From the NCBI RefSeq assembly GCF_027887165.1, contig NC_077231.1, positions 327,123,360-327,187,359 of the forward strand: a stretch of 64,000 nucleotides of DNA, given 5' to 3'. This document shows positions 10,114 to 22,004 of this stretch, in pieces. The translations under genes were made by a program, and so were the position numbers. The notes below the pieces were generated by a model. The model was not told the DNA's origin. It made no database searches and was given only the letters and a program-made list of their open reading frames with translations. Position 1 is the stretch's first letter, and every line of letters begins with the position of its first letter. The stretch comes from Monodelphis domestica (taxonomy: Eukaryota; Chordata; Mammalia; Didelphimorphia; Didelphidae).

Positions 10114-10608
10114 GGACGGATGGACTGACGGACGGACAGATAGACAGACAGGTGGACAGAAGGACGCACAGGTGGATGGACAGACAGGCGGACAGAAGGA
10201 TGCACAGATGGACTGGCGGACAGAAGGACGCACAGATGGACAGACAGGCGGACAGAAGGATGCACAGATGGATGGACAGACAGGCGGACAGAAGGACGCA
10301 CAGATGGACTGGTGGACAGAAGGACGCACAGATGGACAGACAAACAGGCGGACAGATAGACAGACAGGCAGACAGAAGGACGCACAGATGGACAGACAGG
10401 CGGACAGACTGACAGGCGGACAGAAGGACGCACAGGTGGATGGACAGACAGAAGGACGCATAGATGGACAGACAGGCGGACAGAAGGACGCACAGATGGA
10501 CGGACAGACAGGCGGACAGATAGACAGACAGGCAGACAGAAGGACGCACAGATGGACAGACAGAAGGACACACAGATGGACGGGCGGACAGACAGAAGGA
10601 CGGAGGGA
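10114..10608. repeat. GACA/GGACAGA-type minisatellite, unit about 32 bp
   Basis: Tandem units resemble 'gacagacaggcggacagaag' plus 'gacgcacagatg', about 15 copies with length variants, ending at a cggaggg transition. Because many units are in step with codons, the minus strand shows frames full of the heptads 'PSVRLSV' and 'HLCVLLS'. These are products of the repeat. Confidence 0.95.
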
Positions 10609-11070
10609 CCGGGGCTGGAAGTCCAATGAAGGGGGCACACGGGTCCAAGGGTGGGCGGTGGGCTCGTCTTCCCTCTGTCGCCCCCCTGGCTGGCAGCTCC
10701 AGCCCTGTCCTCTGGGCCGAGACGGAGGCCTGGGGGCAAATAGGAGGCAGCGCAAAAGGGTCTCGGGAGCTCCTGCCCAGGCCAGCGGCCGTGCGAAGCT
10801 GGGGGCCTCCGGGGGCCTCCCTGCCCCCCACAGCTTCTCTGCCCCGGTCGGGGCAGGGCCAGCGAGGCGGGTCCTGCCCGCTAAGCTCCAGCCGTGGGCC
10901 CAGACGAAGGGGGCGCCGAGGGAGGCACGGGCCGGCCGGGGCCTCTTCCAGGAGGGCCGCGGAGACCCAGGAGAGACCTGCAGGGGCTAAGCTGCTCCGA
11001 GGCCTTCCGCCCTTGTTCCGGGGCTCCCGAAGCTGGCCTAGACTGTCACCTGCTGGGGACGCCCCTCTGA
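10609..11070. other. GC-rich gap, nothing recognised
   Basis: Unique GC-rich sequence between the minisatellite and the next SINE; no supported feature. Confidence 0.4.
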
Positions 11071-11235
11071 AGCCTGGAGCCAGGAAGCCCCGCGTTCCGG
11101 TGTGACTTCAGACGCTTCCTATCCGGATCGCCCGGAGCCAATCACTCAGCGCCCCCCCTGCCTCAGTTTCCTCATCTGTAAGGGGGCAGCTAGAGCAGCC
11201 CCCACCTCCCGTGGTTGTGGTAAGCAGCCAATGGA
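11071..11235 (+). mobile_element. CORE-SINE (MIR/THER-like), partial
   Basis: 'cctcagtttcctcatctgta' with an upstream 'gtgacttcagacgcttccta' gives a MIR tail and core. The 5' head is degraded. Confidence 0.65.
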
Positions 11236-12719
11236 AGCATCAGGGGCTTCACACCGTCAACGGGGGCTCCCCTGCCGCCCCCGGCACTGCAGCGAGAAAC
11301 GCGAGGGGCAGCCACCAGGCAGGCGGCACCGATCAAGCTGCTCCTGCGTGGGCGCCGAGAGAGCAGCAAGCAAGCGAGCGCGCTGGGGGCAGAGCAGGCC
11401 CGGGCCTCCCGCTCTGCTGCCGCTCCTGCCCCTCAGCCGAAGCCCCCTCCCAGAAATCCACGGGAGCCACCAGGCCCTGCTCGCGCTCTGCCCAAAGGAG
11501 GCCGAGCCCGTCGAGCCGGCGGGCACAGACCGGGAGAGCCCCGGGACGAGAGCTTCTGTGCGATAGCGGCCCGCGCTGTAGGCATCGGGCACAGCCCAGG
11601 CAAAGACGCGGGGGCGGGAGATGGCGACTTGTACAGGCCAGTGTCCCCTGCGAAAGCGGAGGGACAGACGGACGGGCGGACCCGAGATCTCTGCCTTGTT
11701 TCTTCTGCTCGAGCGCCCAGGCGGCGGCGCTCCCCATCTCAGCAGACAGACCCGGTTCATAGGACGCTCCTCGGGCCGTCAGCGGGACTCTCGGCCTGCC
11801 CTTTCGGGGCCAACATGCAGGTGGGAGGCGTTTCCCAAGAGCCTCGGGGCCCCTCCCAGGCCCAGAAAAGGCCCGGCTCAAGGGCCCCCCGAGAAAGGGG
11901 GACGACGAGCGGCCGCTCCCTGAAGCCCGTCTTTCGGGCCTCAAGGCAGGGGCCGGCCCTTCCCTGGTGACCCCTCGTGGAAGCCCCTCGACGGCCCCAG
12001 GGATTCAGGGGATCCAGGACGGCCCGGCCTTCGGGGACCTGAGGGCGGTCCAGCCGGTCCTGGGGAGCAAGGAAGGTCTGGGAGCCTCTCGAGGGAAGGC
12101 CGGCCTCTGAGCCCTGGGGAAGAGGGGACGGAGAGCCGGCCCGGAGCTGGGAGGTCTGCTCGACACCTTCCTGGCGGGGTGACCCTGGGCCAGTCCCGTC
12201 ACCCCCTCCTCGCCTTGGAGCTGATGTTAGCTGCTCCGGCTCTAAGGACAGGCCGCGCGGAGGACACCTCAGACTAGCGCCAGCCTCCCTGCCTCCGAGC
12301 GTGAGCTCGTGGGAGGTGAAAGGCGGCTTTGCCAGGACCCAGGGGGGCAGCGCAGGGGATGCTGGGACAGTCCTGGCTTCAAATGGCCCAGGATACGGCA
12401 AACCCGGAATCAATTCCAGCTCGGCCCGCAGACTGGCCCAGGCGACGGGCAGCTCCTGGAGGGCCACAACGGCAGGGCCGCCCCCTCCCGGGGATGGTCT
12501 GTCCATCTGTCAGGCTCCTCAGGCTGCTGCTCGTGGCTACAGACGAGCAAAGCACGCGGCACGGAGGACTGGAGAAGGACCGGCCAAGCGGGGTGGGAAA
12601 GGCCAGCATGCGGACGGGCTTCCTCCCTGACCGACGGGAGAGGCCTCCGGGAGGGGCTTCTGGTCAGCCACTCACCAGGGACTGACCACGCTGGCCAGGA
12701 GACGAGCCCTTCAACCATT
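11236..12719. other. GC-rich stretch, nothing recognised
   Basis: Open frames on both strands are Ala/Gly/Pro/Arg-rich shadows. A worn MIR core ('gtgaccctgggccagtc') is visible at about 12178-12215. No gene or RNA is supported. Confidence 0.4.
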
Positions 12720-12870
12720 CGTGAAAGGGATCTCTCATGAGGCAGTAGAGGAAGCCCCAACTCCGGCTCCAGATCCGAGTTCAAATCCTGTCTCTGCTAC
12801 TCAGCACTCGCGTTCCCGCCTCTGTGAAATAAGGAAGTTGGGTGAGACAGCTCCTAGCAAAGGTCCCTTC
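12720..12870 (+). mobile_element. CORE-SINE (MIR/THER-like), degraded
   Basis: 'gatccgagttcaaatcctgt' (box B), then 'ctgtgaaataaggaag' and 'tcccttccagctctaa' tail segments are recognisable. Confidence 0.6.
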
Positions 12871-13489
12871 CAGCTCTAAGCGGGAGGTTCCCCGAGCCTT
12901 GGGGAGCAGCAGGGGCCTTTGTAGGTAGGGATTCCCCCACCGGTGAAATCGTAGCTACGAGAAGGTAACGACTCCCCTTCTCCAGGCTCAACACCCTCCT
13001 TCCTTTTCCTGGTCCTCCTGCAGACAGCCCGCACGCACTCCAGGCCCTTCGCCCTTTCCCCTCTCCAGCTTGTGCAAGGAGAGCTTCTGTAGCCTTCCCA
13101 ATGGAATCAGATCTCCAGAATCCCAGTCCTGAAGGATTCTCATGAGGATGAGCTCTCCTTCCTAAGCAGTGGCACCCAGAACTCGCTGCCCTACTACATC
13201 CGAGGTCAGCCCGGGGAGGACCCTGGGAAGATCCTGGAAGTCCTGCCCAAGATCCGAGGCGGCCCCTCCACAAGCCCCAGACCTCTTTCAGACAATCTGG
13301 GGCCTCCCATTGTTGGCAAGTTGATTGAAACACGCACACGCACACCATGCCTGTCCTTCGTTTCTCCATCACAGTCCCTCACGGCAGAGGGATGGGATGG
13401 GGGAGAGTAGGTAGAGAGGAACCCGGCCTCTCCAGATTAAATCCTTCCTCTTAAGAACAGCAGCAAAAACACTTAGAAGTGACTGTGCT
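12871..13489. other. Transition zone; possible CR1/L3 relic
   Basis: The words 'gtggcacccagaactcgctg' near 13169 resemble old CR1/L3 LINE 3' sequence. Nothing else is recognised. GC content starts to fall at about 13.4 kb. Confidence 0.25.
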
Positions 13490-14215
13490 GGGCAAGGTAG
13501 TCACCATTCTGCCCCAGTAGTCCGCCACCTCTCTGCCACAAGGACGGACCTATTTCCACAACCTGTCCTCCGGAACTTCACTGGCATTTCTTCATCTACA
13601 ACGTCCTTTGGCACATTGTTCTTTTGGCTCACATCATTTCACTTAGCCGGTTGATTAAATCTTCCTGTGCTTGAGTGCATCCCAAATCTATTTCTGACTC
13701 CCCAATAACATCCCATCACGTGCATAGGCCAAAAGTTTTGAGCCATTCTCTAATCGATGCCAATGCTTTCAGAAATGACATTTGGCATAAAGGTGCCCCC
13801 GGGTACAATATTTGAGTCTATCTCCATTCATTCCCTTTTGTAAAAGCCTTTCAGTTGTACATAACCAAAACTGGCTTCTCCCCTCTTTTCAGATTTCCCC
13901 TGACCCTTACTGATTTTGGAATTCTCCCCCCAGCCATTCATAGCTGTAAAGGAGACCTGCTTCTTTTCAGCTTGTGTGTTCGTCAGGAATTTATTGCAGT
14001 ATGTGGTGTGGGATGGTGCTCTGCTCTCATTTTGCGCCAGTATCCCCTGTCACTTGTCAAAGAGGGAGTTCTCTCCTTGGAACTGCACATCTCTGAAACT
14101 TATCAAACATTCAGCTGCTGTTTTCTACTTCCTTCGGCTGCCTTTTTCCTCATTATTTCCCCAGAGATCCTAAACCCGTCCCCAACTAAATGAGTTTACA
14201 ACATTTTTTTGCTTC
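13490..14215 (-). mobile_element. Old LINE 3' region (L1-like), inverted
   Basis: Backwards it carries LINE 3' phrases comparable to those in the 16.2-kb L1 ('gagccattctctaatcgatg' here against 'cagccattccccaatagaag' there). The copy is diverged and its ends are approximate. Confidence 0.45.
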
Positions 14216-15039
14216 GATCTCTAAAATGCTCCCAGGTAAGTCCAGCATGTTTGAGGGAATCGCACTGTGTCCAGGGAGTCCAGAAGCCATACTGTGCTCA
14301 GCAGGAAGACAGGAAGGAAGCAGATCTCGAGGTCAGGAGAGCCAGGGGTGGGATATTCCCAGACAGGCTCTGTCTGGGAAGTCATAGATTTGGTTTGGTC
14401 TTGGAAAAACTCCAGGAGGGTTTGTGGTGACCCTTCAGAGGTGCCCGAGGGCCGGTGCTCATGATGGTCTGTGGGGCCTCTCCTCCCCCGCCATTCCTCA
14501 CAGGGTACTCCAAAGAGTACCAGCCAGCACTCAGTGGGTTGGGCCATTTGTTTGCCCAGGGCAGGGCTACACATTCCTCTAGGTCATCTTCCTGGTTCAC
14601 TGACTCTTGGGGACCAAGCCCTACCTCAAGAATCCGTGGTATTTCCAGACGGAGTAAAGTTCCCTTTGGAGTGCATAGCTAAGGAGGCCCCACTCATGAG
14701 TCTTGGCTATTTCTCCTGGTGGGAGGCAAAGTTCCCCTTGGGGAGGATAACAAGGGGTCCCCTCCCACTGACCACCCAGGACTCTCTCCTTCCACCAGCC
14801 CCTCAGGGGCAGCTTGCCGGTCTGATGTCTCTTCTAGCTCTAGCCTCTTCTGATCTGACCACAGATCAGGGGAAATGCCCTCGAACCCTGAGCACATTGC
14901 TCAGATGGATGCACTAGCTGGAGGTCCCAAGGCAAGGCATGTTGGGCTCTCTGGACTCAGGGTTCTCTTCATTTGTAAATGGCCTTAAACTCAACGGACT
15001 CCAAGTTCAGTGCTAGCACTGATATGGTCCTCTTTCCTA
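14216..15039. other. Probable LTR or other repeat, unidentified
   Basis: Moderately GC-rich, with the short internally repeated phrases 'aaagttcccctt'/'aaagttccctttgg' at 14657 and 14729. No coding similarity is recognised. Confidence 0.25.
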
Positions 15040-15715
15040 GGCAGCTCAGGCCTGGACCTGAGTTCAAATCTAACTCCGCTTACTAGCTGTGTGGCCCTGG
15101 GCAAGTCTCTTTGGCATGGGCATCGTACCCCCAGACTAGAGAAGTGTTTCAGGCAAACTGTAAGCAGGGAAGTTCCTTTGCTCCCTTCTGTCCTTGTGAC
15201 TCCTAACCCAAAACATCTGATAACTCCGATAAGGCCCTGAGATGATCCACCTCCTTGATACCCTCGGGTTGATCTCAGACATCCATCACCTCCATGGATG
15301 TCTTCAGGCAAACTCGGTGCACACCACTCTAGAATCACGTCTTCACTGTTGTAAAGGGTATAAAGACCCCAGACCCGAGGTCATGGGAACAGCTTTCCAC
15401 CCATGCTGTTCCCCCCAGGAGACAGTCTTCCACCCGTGCTGTCCTCCTGGCCAGATTCAACATTCATTACCTTCCAAATGAATAAATGTCTCTTTTTACT
15501 TTTAAGCTGTTTCAAAGTCTTGCACCTTTCCTGAACCTGGGGGGGGGGGGGTTCACCTCTGCACCCCAAAGCAACTTCACCCTGTTTGCCTCAGTTTCCT
15601 CATCTATAAAATGAGCTGGGCTAGAACATGAACTAACTACTCTTGTATCTTTGCCAAGAAAATCCCAAATGTGGAGTCCCAAAGAGTTGGACGTGACTGA
15701 AATGACTGAACAAAA
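15040..15715 (+). mobile_element. CORE-SINE split by an LTR insertion
   Basis: The head and core ('gagttcaaatctaactccgc', 'ctgggcaagtctcttt') end near 15112. The tail resumes at 15573 ('ccctgtttgcctcagtttcc') and runs to 'cgtgactgaaatgactgaac' at about 15711. The two halves together make one element, so the intervening sequence is a later insertion. Confidence 0.7.
15113..15572 (+). mobile_element. Solo-LTR-like insertion inside a CORE-SINE
   Basis: It contains 'gggtataaagacc' (TATA box, 15356) and 'gaataaatg' (poly(A) signal, 15479) spaced as in an LTR, with an internal repeat of 'cttccacccgtgctgt'. A clean target-site duplication could not be read, so the ends are approximate. Confidence 0.5.
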
Positions 15716-15784
15716 ACAAAACGGGGCTAATAATGGGAATATCTGTATATAGTAGGCAATCTACAAATGAGTATTCTCTCCTTT

Positions 15785-16450
15785 TCCCTTCACCTCCCTT
15801 TGAATTCATTTATTTAGAAGATTTTCCATGGTTATAGGATACATGTACTTTCCCTCTTCTCCTCCCTCCCCCCTCCTGTAGCCAACCCACAATTCCAATG
15901 GGTTTTACATGTGTCATTGATCAAGACTTATTTCCATATTATCACTATTTGAACTAGAGTGATCATTTAAAGTCAACAGCTCCAATCATATCCCGTTGAC
16001 CCATGTGATCAAGCAATTGTTTATCTTCTGTGTTTCCGCTCCCCCGGTTCTTCCTCTGGATGTGGATACATTCTTTCCCATGAGTCCCTCAGGATTGTCC
16101 TGGGTCATTGCATTGCTGCTAGTAGAGAAGTCAGTTACATTGGATTGTGCTACAATGTATCTGTCTCTGTGTACAATGGTCTCCTGGTTCTGCTCCTCTC
16201 ACTCTGCATCAGTTCATTGAGGTTCTTCCAGTCTCCATGGAATCCCTCCAGTTCATTGTTCCTTTTAGCACAATAGTATTCTATCACCGACATATACCAC
16301 AATGTGTTCAGCCATTCCCCAATAGAAGGACAGCCCCTCATTTTCCAATTTTTTGCCACCACAAAGAGTGCAGCTATGAATGCTCTTGTACAAGTCTTTT
16401 CCTTCTGATCTGTTTGAGGTACAAACCCAGCAGTGCTATGGCTGTGTCAA
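15785..16450 (-). mobile_element. L1 3' end, inverted and 5'-truncated
   Basis: The reverse strand matches, in order, the L1 3' region at 32.25-32.87 kb, including the 'cattccccaatagaaggaca' and 'tccatggaatccctccagtt' segments. It is therefore a second copy of the same L1 tail on the opposite strand. Confidence 0.85.
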
Positions 16451-16452
16451 CT

Positions 16453-16909
16453 TGAAATCTGGAGTCCCCAAGTCTGCCCCTGTCCCTGAGAACCCACCCC
16501 CAGGGAAGTCCCAGACTCCTCCATTTCAGACAGAACAATAGACTTAAAGGTAGCTCTAATCAGATGCTAGATGCCCTTTTGTCTTGATACTTTCTCCCCC
16601 TCTGTAGTCTCCATTGGAAAGCATCAGCCTCTCCCCATAATCTTGTCTTGGACTTCTCATTTCCTGGCAGCCATGATAATGCCAATCTATGTTACTTCCC
16701 TGTCCTTAGCTCTCCAAAAGGTATCCAAGTTCCATTGTCCTTTGGAGAATCCTGGAGCCTGGTGCATTCTCCCAGGGATACAGTCTGAGCCCAGAGCATG
16801 TAGGCCCCGTGAAGTTTCTGGTGCTGGCCGGTACTGGACCTCTCTCTTCCCTGATTAAAGACTTGGTTTTCTGACTATTTTAGTAGTTCTGTGTTATTTC
16901 CAAGTTACA
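16453..16909 (+). mobile_element. LTR-like element abutting the L1 fragment
   Basis: It runs from TG to CA at the edge of the L1 sequence, with 'ctgattaaagacttgg' as a poly(A)-signal-like motif near 16852. AACT on the left recurs at the right edge, overlapping the final A. The assignment is tentative. Confidence 0.4.
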
Positions 16910-18689
16910 ACTGGATCCTAACCCTACATTCCCTTCACTTCCAATAGAGACTGCAGAGGGAGAGGCTAGCTGGCCCAAGTCCCCCTGAATTGGATTGCTA
17001 GGAGTGGAAGGGACGGATGGGGTGGATAGATGTTCTCTACCCCTCCCCCTTAAGGGAAGTGATAAGATACCCTGAAAGGTCTCTGGAAACCCTTGGGAGA
17101 AGGGAAATGGCACAGGTAGGAAGTCTACTCCAGTTGACTGGAGAGTTCATACCACTCTCCAGGGCCTGAAGAAAAAAACTCAGTTGGAAGAGAGGATATT
17201 CTGAAACTGGAAAGGTGGGGGGGGGGGGGGTGGCAGAGAAGGAAGGAGAAACCTCAGCTTTAGTGCTCCAGCCTCTCCAACCAACCTGCAGAGAACCCTG
17301 GAAATGAATACTCGAGTGACAGAACCAACAGAGGGATGCAGCGAGGGAGCCCCCTCTCCAGCTCTCTCATTCCTCCTTCCTCCTTTTGACTGGTCCTAAC
17401 CTCACAGCCTTCACAGGGCCTGCAGCATGGAAGACTTCCCAAGTTCCCACTGCTCTTCTAACCACACACCTAGCTCAAATGGCAACAGTGTCTGCACGGG
17501 AAGCCAGGCCAGATGGACGTCCACCAGCTCACCGTGCTGAAGGGGGACTTCTTAAGCAGTTCGGACACGGGAATGACCCATTTTGCCACAAGTTCTCTCT
17601 AAGCCTGAGGCCATTTCATTGTGAATTCTGGAAGTCCTTGTGGGATCGGCGTGTGTCACAGACTTTGAGGAGAGAGATTTACACCCTAAAGCTGGTGTTT
17701 ATTCACATCTTTAGGTGTAAAATGGATGACGATATTTACTGGTTTATCGGTAAGATATTAAGCAATTGTTAACCTGGGAAGGCACAGAACTGCTCAAATA
17801 GTCGGGAAAACCAGGCCGTTAATCAGGAGAGGGCTAGTGTTCAGTGCTGGGCCACTGCAGAGTCAAGCACCTAAAAACCACACAGAGCCAAGGCTATGGC
17901 CCCCTGGCAACAGTGTCTCTGGGAGGATCCCGGCCAGATGATTCTCCGAAGAAGCGGCTGATGGATTACCTAACCTTGTAAGGAAGTGAGAAGTCCCGCT
18001 ATGCTGACACATGCAAAACCTGCTTTGGAATCAGGGAGTGCTCCACTTGCAGCAGACACTAACAGGCTGGTCCCAGCCCAGGTGTGGGTACTTGGCATTA
18101 GCCCCACCCAAGCTGGGGTTATCAAGTACTTGAAGGTCTTTGTTCAGTCTGAAGTTGGGGAGTCTGAGACGTCCCTCAGGGTGAGTTCTCAGGGGACTGG
18201 GGTAGGATTGGGGGCTCCAGATTTCAAGGCGACACGATGTGTAATATTTATTCTTCCTATGCTATTTTTAACTCTCATGTTTTCCTCCAGCAGTGGACCA
18301 TGTGATGAAGGATAGACTCCTGCCAGTTCCTGGAAGCTCTTCCTCCCTTCACCCATCCCAGGACCACATGAACTTCTCTGGCTGTCACATCAACCCATCC
18401 TGATTCAGGCTACGTTTGTGGCCCCCTAGAACTGCTAGATCTTTTTCAGACAATCAGATCCGACCATGCCTACTCCACCTTTTTTTTCTTATCTTTTTTC
18501 CGTAGTCAAAGATATATTCTTTTCCCAGGTACATTTAATAACGACTTTCAGGCTCTGCTTTCCAAAATTGTCAAATGCCACTTGTCTGTCTTCTTCCCTT
18601 ACCTCCCCCTTCTTGGAGATGCTGATGGCTTGAGCTGGATTAGACCTGCATTATCCTGCACAATGCACTTCCATGTGGTCAGAGAATGC
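16910..18689. other. Unassigned sequence, probably degraded retroelement
   Basis: No coding similarity is recognised. A 128-codon frame at 17386-17772 has no familiar motif. G- and T-rich homopolymers mark 17217-17230 and 18481-18500. Confidence 0.3.
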
Positions 18690-20570
18690 TCCGATAAAAC
18701 AACCCCCCCCCCCAGGCCTAAAAAACTGATGGGAAATCGTCTACTAAGAAGGCAGAGAAGAAGCGTGGAAGGCCGAGCTCCTCTGAGAATCCTCTCCAAC
18801 CAACGAGAAACAGCGTTCCACCCCCAAACAGACACTGCGGTGACAGAACCAGAGACATCCGGGATGGAGGGAAGCAAGCCTCCTGCAAACAACCACTTGG
18901 AAGGTGGCAGACAGGGCCTGTTTCACAGGCATGAGAGGGAGCCCAGTTGGCAACAAAGCCCAAAACAGCAAGGAATATTGGCACAAGCCAAGAGCACTTC
19001 ACCGACTGCTCCAGCTTCTGAACCCAGCCCCAGGGCAACTCAAGAGCCGGAGACCCTCCCTAAGCCAACAGCAGAGCACCCCATGCCCACTCCTTGAAGG
19101 TTCAAGCCCTAGGGCAAGCCTACAGTGTGGTCCCAATCCCTAGTTCAAGGCAGTCCATGGTGGGCCTGGCCTGGGAAAACCCAAACAGAGGCCCTGAGCT
19201 GCACCCCAAGCCTGTGGTGAGCCCCAAGCTCCATGGCAGGCCAGTCCATAGTGTACCTGGCTGGTGAGGTTAAGAGCCTGTGCCCAACTGGAACCCCAGC
19301 CCAACTCCAGCACAAGGCAGTCCTGGAAGGTGCTAGCCCAAGGGGAGGCTCAGAGACATGCCCAAGTTTACACTGAGGTCCCACATACCAGGGGTAGGCA
19401 GTCTACAGTGTGCCTGCTTTAAAGACCAGAATGAAGCTCCAAGTCCCTGCTCAGACCTACAGTGAGACCCCAAGCCCCAGTGCAAGGCAATCTGCAGTGC
19501 CCCAGGCCTGTTTAGTCCAGAGGGAGGCCCAGAGTCCCCGGACAGGCTTGAGGTAAGGTGCTGAGCCCCAACACAAGGTAGATCACAGTACTCTGAGCCC
19601 TGCAAGCAATCAGCAATCCCTGGGGAACACTGGAGCAGCAATGGGAGGTGACTTTCACAGTTCACAGTTCACAGGAGATCATAGCACCTTGGAAGAACTG
19701 AGACTTGCAGAAACCCAGAACCAGAGCTGGGACTATCAGCAGGGACAAAGTGAAGTTTAAGAGAGTGCCTCCTCTACCCTGAGAACAGAGCCCACCTGTA
19801 TGATCAAAGTAAAAGTGTAAAAAAAAAAGGCCGAAAAAATGAGGAAGGAGCAAAAAGGCCACAAGAATAAGGCACAGACTCCAAATGGGGCAGTGAGATC
19901 AAAGTAGCCACATGTAAAACTTCAAAGAAAAATGAGAATTAGGCTCAAGCTCTGGAAGAGCTCAAAAAGGGATTCAAACATCAAATAAGAGAGGCAGAAA
20001 AGAAATGGGGAAGAGAAATGAAAGGACTGCAAGAAGAAAGTAACAGCTTAAAAAGCAGAATGGACCAAATGGAAAAAGAGTCTCAAAAATCCAGAGAATA
20101 AAAAACTTCCATAAACAGTAAAATTGGCCAAATGGAAAAAAGGTTGAAAAGCTCACAGAAGAAAATAATTTCTTAAAAATTAGACCTGGGCAAATAGAAA
20201 CTAATGACTTCAAGAGATATCAAGAAACAACAAAACAAAATCAAAAGAATGGGAAAAAAGAAACTATGAAACATCTCATTGAAAAAACAACTGACCTAGA
20301 GAATAGATCCAGGAAAGACAATATAAGAATTATTGTATTACCTGAAAGTCATGACCAAAGAAAAAGCCTAGATATCATGTTACAAGAAATTATCAAAGAA
20401 AACTGTCCTGATATTCTTGAATAGGAGGGTAAAATAGAAATGGAAAGAGTCCACTGATAACCTCTTACAATAAATCACAGAATGACAATTCCCAGGAATA
20501 TTATAGCCAAATTTAAGTGTTCCAAGCCAATGAGAAAATGCTGAAAGTATCCAGAAAGAAACAATTCAAA

Positions 20571-20667
20571 CTTGACCCCCATTGCCTAGCCCTTACCACT
20601 CTTTTGCCTTGGAGCCAATACACAGTATTGACTCCAAGATGGAAGGTAAGGGTTTAATTTTAAAAAA
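20571..20667 (+). mobile_element. 5'-truncated tRNA-SINE in L1, with target-site duplication
   Basis: The 3' half of the SINE ends in an A-rich tail. The 16-base repeat aaagaaacaattcaaa flanks it (20555-20570 and 20668-20683), showing LINE-type insertion after the L1. Confidence 0.92.
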
Positions 20668-21797
20668 AAAGAAACAATTCAAATATCATGGAGCCAAAGT
20701 CAGGATTACACAAGACTTAGCAGTTTCTACATTAAAGGATCAGAAGGCTTGAAATAGGATATTCCAAAATGTAAAGGAACTAGGTTTACAACCATTCGCC
20801 TACCCAGCAAAACTGAGTTTATTTTTTCAAACAGAAAAATGGCCATTTTAGAAAATGGAATATTTCCAAGCATTCTTGATGAAAATACCAGACACAAACA
20901 GAAAATTTGAAGTTCAGATACAAGACTGAAGAGAAGCATAAAAAAGGTCAACAAGAAAGAAAAAATTCAAGGGATTTAGTAAGGTCAAACTGTATTCTTA
21001 TATGGAAAAATGATATTTGTAACTCTAAATCTTTGACATTATTAGAGCAGCTACAAGGAGTATATCGATAGATAGAGGGAGCAAGAACAAGTTGATTAGG
21101 ATAACATGCTATTTCCCCCTCCAAAAAAGAAATCCGGGGAGTGAAAAACAGTATTGCACTGAGAGAAAAGGGAAGAGAGTGGTAGAATGTGGTAAATTAT
21201 CTCACCTAAAGAGGCAGGAAAAAAAGCCAACCCTATTACAGTGGAGGGCAGAATAAGGATGAACCCTTAGGTCTTACTCTCATTGTAACTGGCTTAGAGA
21301 GGATAACAACAATATTTATTTGGGTAAGGAATCTTCCTGAAGTGATGTAGAATGGGAACGAGATGGGGGGTCCGGTGTGATTAAAAGCAAAACATATCTA
21401 AGGAGGGACAGAGTGAAAGGACAGAGAAAGAACAAGATCAAGAGGGGAATACACAGTTTGTAATCAGAATTGTGAATGTGAATGAGATGAAGTCAACCAT
21501 AAAATGGAAGCATATAATGGAGTCAATTAAAAACCTGAATCCTATCATATATTGTTAACAAGAAAAACATTTGAGATAGGAGGACACACACAGAAAAAAA
21601 AGATAAGGAGCTGGAGCAGAATTTATTTTGCTTCAGCTAAAGTAAAAAAAAGCAGGAGTAACAATCATGACCTCTAAAGCAAAAATAAATGTAATTAAAA
21701 GACATAAGGAAGAAAATCACATATTGATAAAAAGGTACAAAGACAATGAAGTGATATCAATACTAAACATATACATCAAATGATATAGCTTCCAAAT

Positions 21798-22004
21798 TTT
21801 TTTTAAACCCTTACCTTCCGTCTTGGACTCAATACTGTGTATTGTCTCCAAGGCAGAAGAGTGGTAAGGGCTAGGCAATGGGGGTCAAGTGACTTGCCCA
21901 GGGTCACACAGCTAGGAAGTGGCTGAGGCCAGATTTGAACCTAGGACCTCCCGTCTCTAGGCCTGGCTCTCAATCCACTGGGCCACCCAGCTGCCCCCCC
22001 CCCC
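21798..22004 (-). mobile_element. Full-length tRNA-SINE in L1, inverted
   Basis: It reads backwards from a T-rich tail ('aaacccttaccttccgtctt') to 'gggccacccagctgcc' at the head. The interrupted L1 frame resumes after it, with aaattt-type sequence at both edges. Confidence 0.92.

Noticed and set aside
8830..10128. 432-codon plus-strand frame
   Set aside because: Stop-poor GC-rich sequence with a reversed CORE-SINE in its first 65 bases; no domain.
10114..10608. CRISPR-like regular repeats
   Set aside because: Units are head-to-tail without unique spacers and the genome is vertebrate.
9831..10831. Minus-strand frames with PSVRPSV/CVLLS repeats
   Set aside because: Translation of the GACA minisatellite.
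17386..17772. 128-codon frame in the unassigned region
   Set aside because: No recognisable motif or splice context.
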